Source of the DNA: Cloacimonetes bacterium UBA5553
Lineage (GTDB): Bacteria > Cloacimonadota > Cloacimonadia > Cloacimonadales > Cloacimonadaceae
DNA length: 5,714 bases
Reading direction: 5' to 3'
Assembly: GCA_002425825.1 (NCBI GenBank)
Contig: DIMZ01000066.1
Location: 1,872-7,585 of the forward strand
This document shows positions 1 to 4,616 of this stretch, in pieces. The stretch's first letter is position 1. Every line of letters starts with the position of its first letter. The translations under genes were made by a program, and so were the position numbers. The notes beneath the pieces were generated by a model. That model did no database searches. It was not told the DNA's origin and saw only the letters and a list, made by a program, of their open reading frames with translations.

Positions 1-1
1 A

Positions 2-1717
2 ATTATAGATGGCACTACATACACTGCCCCTAGCCTGCTTGCCGACATAGACCCCAATGGCTATTTCGCCAATCCTCTGCCCAATGCCAATGGCTATAGC
101 CAATGCTCTTATCTGCGCGATAAAGCCGCCGCCAGCAGCAATATTGCCGACATAGACAACAACCTCTGGAATGGGACAGCAGACCTTGGCGCATCAGTAA
201 TACCCGATGCCGGAAGTCCGCTATCCGGAACCATTTATGTAGGTGCTTACGAAACATATCCGAACCTGAGTGCAGCCTGGGAAGACCTGCAAAAGCGTGG
301 GATTAGCGGAAACACCATATTACAGCTTAGCCCAAACCCCATGAATACCTCTGCAATACTTGGCTATGTGCCAAACTCGCTGCAATATACTATAACCATA
401 AACGGTGGTGAAGGGGCAAATGCTCCCATCCTGAGCAAAACTGCCACCTCTGAGGCAGATAACTATATTATTATGCTATACAACACCCGCAATCTGAAGC
501 TTAGCAACCTGGCGTTCAATCCCGGCAATCCCACCTATTCCAAAGGCATAGAATTGCAGCGGTTCATTCAAAATCTGGAGATAGATAATTGCAGCTTCTA
601 CACTGCTGCCAATAGCCAAACTAATTCTTATAGTGCTGCGGTTTATTCTCGTGCGCTGTTAATGGACAACTGCAAGGTGCAAAACTCCACCGTGCAAAAC
701 ATTCCATATGGCCTAAACATAAGTGCTCAGGCAAATCAGGGTTCCGATAACCAGGGGTTCATAATCTCAGGTAACAGCATTAACGGAACTTATTGTGGCA
801 TTTCGATTACCAACGTGATATCTCCTCAAGTGATAAACAACAGCATTAGTGCTTTCCGTTATATGGGCATTTCTGCCTATCAAATAGTAAATAACCTGCT
901 GATAAAGGCAAATCAGATAAGTGGAAATGGACTAAGCGGTATAATGCTAAACAGACTTGGTTCCGGTAATCACAGCGTAATAAATAACTTCATTAGTACC
1001 GGGTCATCTGCAAGCACAAGCATTCATTTAGATAACAGCCCCAATGTGAAGCTGTATCACAACACGATAGTAAACAGCTCTGCCAGTGCAAGTGCCGCAG
1101 CGCTATATCAGTCTGCTTCCAGTGCTGGACTGGCGTTTGTGAATAACATTGCTGTAGCCGCAAATGGCTATGCAGCTTGGTTCAACCAGCTTGCAGATTT
1201 CGAATACGGGATGTGGACGCATAATCTTTATTATAGCAGCGGTGCCAACCAGATAAAGCTGGGAAGCTCCAATATAAACACCTCTTTAGCATGGAATGCT
1301 GCCACTGGAGATCAGTATAGCATCGTGGCAAATCCGCTGTTAACTAACGGCAGCTACGTGCTAAGCGCGGGCTCACCTGCGCGGAATGCGGGGTTATACT
1401 TGCCTGCTGTTACGCTGGATATCCTTGGACAACAGCGCGATAATCCTCCCGACATAGGTTGTTATGAATCTCAGATTACTACGCTTGCTGCACCGCAAAA
1501 CCTGCAAATGAGCATTAATGAAGAGCAAAACACTGTTACCCTTAGCTGGGACATAGTTCCCGGGGCAGGTGTTTACTACGTTCAGAGCGCAGACGATCCC
1601 TATGCAGAAAGATGGCAAAACGTTCCGGGAGCCTCAACAGGTCAGCTTTCTATCAGCTTCCCCCTACCCGCGGAGCATCACCGCTTCTATCGAGTTAAGG
1701 CAATCGGAGCCGAGTAG
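2..1717 (+). CDS. Secreted right-handed beta-helix protein with C-terminal fibronectin-III-like domain (5' end missing)
   Basis: The frame is open from base 2 to a TAG at 1715-1717 and gives 571 visible residues. The true start lies upstream; the ATG at 341 is internal, because the 113 codons before it read as the same kind of protein. Visible residues 1-84 look like the end of one module, with a DAGSP motif near 69-73 and a GAYE ending near base 248. A new module then begins (NLSAAWEDLQKRGISG) and continues into many Asn/Ser/Ile-rich rungs such as VINNSIS and IKANQISGNGLSGI, typical of parallel beta-helices. It closes with SPARNAG and DIGCYE (bases 1451-1468). The last 75 or so residues (APQNLQMSINEEQNTVTLSW to YRVKAIGAE) resemble a fibronectin-III-like domain. 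The family is usually exported and cell-surface or extracellular; the signal peptide would be outside the window. I see no C-terminal sorting domain and no pectate-lyase active site. Role unknown; adhesion or glycan binding is possible. Confidence 0.9.
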   Translation: MIDGTTYTAPSLLADIDPNGYFANPLPNANGYSQCSYLRDKAAASSNIADIDNNLWNGTADLGASVIPDAGSPLSGTIYVGAYETYPNLSAAWEDLQKRGISGNTILQLSPNPMNTSAILGYVPNSLQYTITINGGEGANAPILSKTATSEADNYIIMLYNTRNLKLSNLAFNPGNPTYSKGIELQRFIQNLEIDNCSFYTAANSQTNSYSAAVYSRALLMDNCKVQNSTVQNIPYGLNISAQANQGSDNQGFIISGNSINGTYCGISITNVISPQVINNSISAFRYMGISAYQIVNNLLIKANQISGNGLSGIMLNRLGSGNHSVINNFISTGSSASTSIHLDNSPNVKLYHNTIVNSSASASAAALYQSASSAGLAFVNNIAVAANGYAAWFNQLADFEYGMWTHNLYYSSGANQIKLGSSNINTSLAWNAATGDQYSIVANPLLTNGSYVLSAGSPARNAGLYLPAVTLDILGQQRDNPPDIGCYESQITTLAAPQNLQMSINEEQNTVTLSWDIVPGAGVYYVQSADDPYAERWQNVPGASTGQLSISFPLPAEHHRFYRVKAIGAE

Positions 1718-1722
1718 CTTTT

Positions 1723-1730
1723 AAAGAGGA
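1723..1730 (+). promoter_or_regulatory. Ribosome binding site fixing the GTG start of the PhzF-like gene
   Basis: The purine run AAAGAGGA has GAGG at 1726-1729, five bases before the GTG at 1735. The nearby ATG triplets are out of frame and meet stops quickly: ATG at 1733 runs straight into TGA, and ATG at 1742 meets TAA within six codons. The GTG is therefore the best-supported start. Confidence 0.75.
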
Positions 1731-1734
1731 TAAT

Positions 1735-2538
1735 GTGAGATATGAAACTGCATTCGTAAATGCCTTTGCCAAAGGCATGTTTGATGGCAACACCGCGGCA
1801 GTAGTGATTGTGGATAGCTATCCAGACACGACAGCGATGCTGGCAATAGCCAGGCTTTACGGCTTTTCTGAAACCGCCTTTCTGCTAAGGGAAGGCGTAG
1901 CAAAATACCATATCCGGTGGTTCACGCCTGAGGTGGAAGTATCGCTCTGTGGCCATGCCACTCTGGCATCTGCCGGTTATCTTTTTTCTTGCCTGGAGCA
2001 CGCAGCTGAGCTTATCCACTTTAGCAGCCTATCGGGCGAGCTGATAGCCAGGCGGAAGGCCGATGAGATAGAGCTGGATTTTCCGCTCGACATACCAGAG
2101 GCTTTCCAGCCTGAAGAACAGGTGATGCAGGCTTTGGGCGTTTCGCATGCCATTGATAGTCTTTTTGCTCCCGCCACCCGCAATTTGATGGTGGTGCTGG
2201 GCTCAGCAGATGAAGTAACAGCCCTAAAGCCTGATTTTGCCAGATTAAGCGCTATGCACAAGCACCCCTATTTTGGGATAGCCGTTACTGCCTCCACAGA
2301 AGAGGGCTATATCTGCCGCTATTTCGCACCCTGGGAAGGGGTAAATGAAGACCCGGTTACGGGTTCGGCACAAACCTTTCTGGCTCCTTATTGGGCAGAA
2401 AAGCTTGGTAAAAGCGAGCTAAAGGGCTACCAAGCCTCAGCGCGGGGCGGACACTTTGGAATTAGCATTGTGGGAAACCGCATCTTGATTAGGGGAAAAG
2501 CGGTTATTTATCTTAATGGAGCTTTGTTAACAGACTAA
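1735..2538 (+). CDS. PhzF family isomerase/epimerase-like protein
   Basis: The product is a complete 267-residue cytoplasmic protein, normal for the PhzF family of two-lobed, diaminopimelate-epimerase-fold enzymes. The signatures appear in order: an N-terminal VNAFAKGMFDGNTAAVV stretch (residues 8-24, matching the family's VDAFT..F.GNPAAVV); SETAFL with the expected catalytic Glu46; RWFTPEVEVSLCGHAT (61-76) with His74; and EDPVTGSA (205-212) with Asp206. These match the Glu, His and Asp used by phenazine-pathway PhzF for proton transfer, so the site looks intact. No other phenazine genes are present. Most family members outside phenazine clusters have unknown substrates, so phenazine synthesis is not implied. 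The start is GTG with a good ribosome binding site. The gene begins 17 bases after the beta-helix gene's stop and is probably co-transcribed with it. The family call is firm; the substrate is unknown. Confidence 0.95.
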   Translation: MRYETAFVNAFAKGMFDGNTAAVVIVDSYPDTTAMLAIARLYGFSETAFLLREGVAKYHIRWFTPEVEVSLCGHATLASAGYLFSCLEHAAELIHFSSLSGELIARRKADEIELDFPLDIPEAFQPEEQVMQALGVSHAIDSLFAPATRNLMVVLGSADEVTALKPDFARLSAMHKHPYFGIAVTASTEEGYICRYFAPWEGVNEDPVTGSAQTFLAPYWAEKLGKSELKGYQASARGGHFGISIVGNRILIRGKAVIYLNGALLTD

Positions 2539-2554
2539 TATTGCCGCATTTACA

Positions 2555-2591
2555 GCAGGGGATTATGGATCAATATCTCCATCTTCCCTGC
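2555..2591 (+). terminator. Possible terminator hairpin after the PhzF-like gene
   Basis: The outer stem pairs GCAGGGGA (2555-2562) with TTCCCTGC (2584-2591) through six Watson-Crick pairs, one G-U and one A-U. After a small internal loop, ATGGA (2565-2569) pairs with TCCAT (2578-2582) around an eight-base loop. It lies 17 bases past the stop codon, a fitting place for a terminator. The sequence after it (gcttccttg) is only weakly T-rich, so it may be a poor intrinsic terminator, or a 3'-end stabilising stem. Confidence 0.45.
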
Positions 2592-2621
2592 GCTTCCTTG
2601 AACGAATTACTTACGGATGGG

Positions 2622-2641
2622 ATGCGTAATTCATGCGTAAT
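2622..2641. repeat. Two copies of ATGCGTAAT with an 11-base period
   Basis: ATGCGTAAT occurs at 2622-2630 and again at 2633-2641, two bases apart. The first copy overlaps the right arm of a 7-bp inverted repeat, GAATTAC (2604-2610) with GTAATTC (2626-2632). The period is near one helical turn, so paired binding sites for a DNA-binding protein are conceivable, but slippage is equally possible. Confidence 0.55.
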
Positions 2642-2680
2642 GATAGCGCATATATACCAAGCCCGGAGTTTCCTATTAGC

Positions 2681-2710
2681 AAGATACTAAGTCCAAAGAT
2701 ACTAAGTCCA
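2681..2710. repeat. Perfect 15-base tandem duplication
   Basis: AAGATACTAAGTCCA at 2681-2695 is followed at once by an identical copy at 2696-2710. The duplication is exact with no spacer. It lies in non-coding DNA about 140 bases after the PhzF-like gene. A recent slippage event or a unit of a larger dispersed repeat would both explain it. Confidence 0.85.
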
Positions 2711-2774
2711 CTTACAAATCCATATAAAACCATTAACATCCCTCTTTCAACCAAGTAAACAATGTTTGATGATA

Positions 2775-2827
2775 CTGCCACACTCCTCCCACAATCACGC
2801 CGCGTTGTGGCAGAATCGCGGCGTGAT
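2775..2827. repeat. GC-rich perfect 11-bp inverted repeat whose loop also pairs upstream
   Basis: ATCACGCCGCG (2794-2804) and CGCGGCGTGAT (2817-2827) are exact reverse complements around a 12-base loop. The loop holds TGTGGCAG (2806-2813), the exact reverse complement of CTGCCACA at 2775-2782. An RNA from either strand could therefore form the 11-bp stem or an alternative 8-bp stem. The arm order is that of an H-type pseudoknot, but the three-base connecting loop (2814-2816) looks too short to cross eight pairs, so the two stems are more likely alternatives. No T-run follows on the + strand, so a plain terminator is unlikely. A dispersed palindromic element or a regulatory RNA element are the main options. 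Confidence 0.7.
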
Positions 2828-2900
2828 CTCGGCATAAATATAACACAGTGCTTCCTTGATGAAGAGAGGAACGATAGGGAAACAAGGGGGTGGTTCCATA

Positions 2901-2949
2901 GGAATGAGAGTGTGGAATGAGAGTGGATTTGAGACTTGGAACAAGAGTG
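2901..2949. repeat. GGAATGAGAGTG repeats with a 13-base period and a diverged third copy
   Basis: GGAATGAGAGTG occurs at 2901-2912 and 2914-2925. A third version, GGAACAAGAGTG at 2938-2949, matches at 10 of 12 positions. The units are purine-rich on the + strand. The 13-base period is not a multiple of three, which speaks against a coding repeat. Confidence 0.65.
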
Positions 2950-3104
2950 TTTAGGTTAAATATGTATATGTACAAGCGCATGCTTTAGCTCCACAATGAA
3001 TTCCAACCCCAGTACCAGATAAGTGATATAGCTTTTAGCAAATATTCTACCCAATCCCTGATTGAAAAAACGGGAGGTGGAAGTTAGCAATGGTCAAAAA
3101 AATC

Positions 3105-3133
3105 TTGACAATCTGAGTGGGGTAGCAGATAAG
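3105..3133 (+). promoter_or_regulatory. Sigma-70-like promoter for the regulator gene
   Basis: A perfect -35 hexamer TTGACA (3105-3110) is followed after exactly 17 bases by GATAAG (3128-3133), which matches TATAAT at four of six positions. Transcription would begin near 3140, leaving a leader of about 75 bases before the first possible start codon. A second CAGATAAGTG copy lies 110 bases upstream at 3016-3025. Confidence 0.5.
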
Positions 3134-3183
3134 TGGAATCGTTAGCTAAGTAATTGTAATGTAGATTATATATAGTGATTTCA

Positions 3184-3219
3184 AGATGCGCTGCATCTCA
3201 TATTGAGGCAGACAGATGC
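3184..3219 (+). promoter_or_regulatory. Leader with competing hairpins around a possible start site
   Basis: AGATGC (3184-3189) and GCATCT (3193-3198) form a 15-base odd palindrome. A second AGATGC at 3214-3219 covers the ATG at 3216 and can also pair with GCATCT. A third option pairs CTGC (3191-3194) with GCAG (3208-3211) and CTCA (3197-3200) with TGAG (3204-3207), which would hide the GAGG ribosome binding site at 3205-3208. These structures exclude one another. The palindrome could instead be a DNA operator for the winged-helix protein encoded just downstream. All of this is inferred from base pairing. Confidence 0.35.
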
Positions 3220-4604
3220 TTAAAAGGACGAAGAATATGATAAAAAATATCCAACTTATTACGAAGCACTCTCAGATTAAAGAACTGGGAAACTCATTGA
3301 AGTATGACATGCTAAAAGAGCTAATTCGTGGTGCGGCAACTTGCCAACAGCTTTCTACGCTATTTTCCGTTAGTAAGCAGAAGGTGCATTATAACATCAC
3401 CAAGCTGCTAAGTGAAGGTCTCATTGAAGTTGATGATGCCGAGCAGAATAATGGCAAAGAGGTTTATTACCGTGCCACCGCGAAAAACTACGTGTTAGAT
3501 TTTGCTCTGGGTGAGCATTTGGGTGAGGGCTTAATAAACAGCCGCAGCGTTATAAACAGCATATTGGAAGGGGAGTATCATCTAAGCCTTGCCGATATTG
3601 CTGCCAAGATATTGCATGATTCCCTCAGGTTGAAATCACGAGAACATCTACTGGTGGTTACAGGCAAGTATAATCTTCCGTTAGTAGAAAAGATGATTCT
3701 GGAATCGGGGCGGATGAATGTGCGTTGCACGGTTTTATATCAGGACTTGGAACTGCTGAAAGCCAAGTATGAAGAATATTCCCTGGCGGCATTCAATGCG
3801 GATTATCAGCACTTTAACAAGCTCTTGAGGACTCAAAACGTTTATCTGAACCTAAATGGTGAATCCAGATTTGTGGCACTGACAGACCAGGCAAAACTTA
3901 AGCTTCGCCAAAAGCACTTTGCAGTTAGCCGTCAAATTATTCAGGAGAAAAACATTCGGGTGGCTGTGATGCCGGGATTGTTGCACGACACCCTGTCTGA
4001 AAACGTGATCAGCAGCGAGCTTCAGTTTTGGAAAGCCCTGGATATAGATTATAACGAACTATGCAGTAAAACAGTCAGGATGTGCAGCTTATTCGAGAAC
4101 AAGGATTATTTGGAGATGGGTTCAAATGGTCATTCAGTATGCTTCAAGCTGGATAGAATACTGGCAGAATGCGGGTCATTCAGCGGCAATAAATACCAAA
4201 GCCCGGTTATCAACTTTCCAGGTGGGGAAATACTTATGGTGCCAAGGCCAGATACCATGAGCGGTATTTTGGTGGGTAATGTAGCTTATGCCTTTGGGGA
4301 AAAGATATTAAAACCGCGGATCACTATTGTTAATAACGAGATTGTAACCTTTGAAGCTGAAGAAAACCAACACCTGATACAAGAGGCTATCAACGCCGGG
4401 GGTGTAGATGGTAAAAAGGTTGCCTTGGTGTGTATGGGAACCAACGATAACATAGGTTTGGAAAACATAGATACCTCTTACAAACAAAAAGCAAGCGGCT
4501 TAGTTACGGTTTACTGGGGAGAAAACATCTCTCTGGGCGGCACGGTTGCCGGAACAAGCGAATGGTTTGTTCAAATAGAGAATCCAGAATTACTAACACA
4601 ATAA
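3216..4604 (+). CDS. Winged-helix transcriptional regulator fused to a degenerate M29 aminopeptidase-like domain
   Basis: The product is 462 residues with no signal peptide or membrane segment, so cytoplasmic. Residues 18-90 form an ArsR-like winged helix: QIKELGNSLKYDMLKEL, a helix-turn-helix with recognition helix around SVSKQKVHYNITKLL (51-65), then the wing near VYYRATA. Residues from about 125 onward follow M29 aminopeptidases (AmpS/AmpT, COG2309): AKILHDSLRLKSREHLLVVT (130-149), NFPGGEI (333-339), MGTN (407-410) and a GGTV ending (441-444). Against the M29 pattern as I remember it, the Glu of PGGE (338) is kept, but the other expected acidic or His ligand positions read Leu404, Gln424, Thr431, Glu449 and Phe451. 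Peptidase activity is therefore doubtful, and a ligand-sensing role is inferred. The gene ends in tandem stops TAA TAG, 12 bases before a secreted-protein gene it probably shares a transcript with. The alternative start is ATG 3237. The winged helix is clear; the M29 relationship is likely but unsearched. Confidence 0.88.
   Translation: MLKRTKNMIKNIQLITKHSQIKELGNSLKYDMLKELIRGAATCQQLSTLFSVSKQKVHYNITKLLSEGLIEVDDAEQNNGKEVYYRATAKNYVLDFALGEHLGEGLINSRSVINSILEGEYHLSLADIAAKILHDSLRLKSREHLLVVTGKYNLPLVEKMILESGRMNVRCTVLYQDLELLKAKYEEYSLAAFNADYQHFNKLLRTQNVYLNLNGESRFVALTDQAKLKLRQKHFAVSRQIIQEKNIRVAVMPGLLHDTLSENVISSELQFWKALDIDYNELCSKTVRMCSLFENKDYLEMGSNGHSVCFKLDRILAECGSFSGNKYQSPVINFPGGEILMVPRPDTMSGILVGNVAYAFGEKILKPRITIVNNEIVTFEAEENQHLIQEAINAGGVDGKKVALVCMGTNDNIGLENIDTSYKQKASGLVTVYWGENISLGGTVAGTSEWFVQIENPELLTQ
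3222..3228 (+). promoter_or_regulatory. Second ribosome binding site favouring an internal start of the regulator
   Basis: AAAAGGA at 3222-3228 lies eight bases before an in-frame ATG at 3237. The earlier ATG at 3216 has its own site, GAGG at 3205-3208, seven bases away. The two starts differ by seven residues, and both lie before the conserved winged-helix domain, so function would be little changed. Confidence 0.5.
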
Positions 4605-4605
4605 T

Positions 4606-4611
4606 AGGGGA
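4606..4611 (+). promoter_or_regulatory. Ribosome binding site of the choice-of-anchor J gene
   Basis: AGGGGA lies five bases before the ATG at 4617 and overlaps the second of two tandem stop codons (TAA TAG, 4602-4607) of the regulator gene. This close packing supports translation from a shared mRNA. Confidence 0.65.
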
Positions 4612-4616
4612 ATACG

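Larger units (their letters stand above)
2539..3215. other. 677-base repeat-rich gap without a convincing gene
   Basis: No reading frame here has a recognisable protein family. The region holds a hairpin after the PhzF-like gene, three sets of short direct repeats, a GC-rich perfect inverted repeat with a competing pairing, a promoter for the downstream regulator and a structured leader, each listed separately. Such a cluster of short duplications in one gap suggests either a dispersed intergenic element or the worn remains of an insertion. I see no transposase fragment and no obvious target-site duplication. Confidence 0.6.

Noticed and set aside
30..257. Minus-strand frame opposite the beta-helix gene
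   Set aside because: It is a shadow of the clearly coding + strand frame, and its Cys/Trp/Arg-rich translation resembles no protein.
1977..2261. Minus-strand 94-codon frame opposite the PhzF-like gene
   Set aside because: The + strand carries all PhzF signatures across this stretch; the reverse frame has no recognisable domain.
1735..2538. Phenazine biosynthesis cluster
   Set aside because: Only a PhzF-family gene is present, with no PhzA/B, C, D, E or G neighbours. The family is widespread in bacteria that make no phenazines.
2611..2835. Minus-strand 74-codon frame across the tandem duplication and hairpin
   Set aside because: It overlaps the other minus-strand frame and the repeat units. 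The hydrophobic stretch comes from reading the duplicated AAGATACTAAGTCCA units backwards and shows no family signature.
2733..2981. Minus-strand 82-codon frame with a GGAG about seven bases before its ATG
   Set aside because: It lies over the non-coding repeats and the GC-rich inverted repeat, and its translation resembles no family I know. The ribosome-site match is short enough to be chance. A conserved homologue would change this.
3090..3116. Eight-codon frame beginning ATGGTCAAAAAAATC with GGAGGT upstream, looking like the start of a signal peptide or a leader peptide
   Set aside because: It stops after eight codons, has no attenuator-like hairpin with a T-run behind it, and overlaps the -35 hexamer of the proposed promoter, so it would lie mostly upstream of the transcript.
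2539..3215. CRISPR array or insertion sequence
   Set aside because: The direct repeats are adjacent or overlapping and of different sequences, with no regular spacers. There is no transposase remnant and no pair of terminal inverted repeats at the edges.
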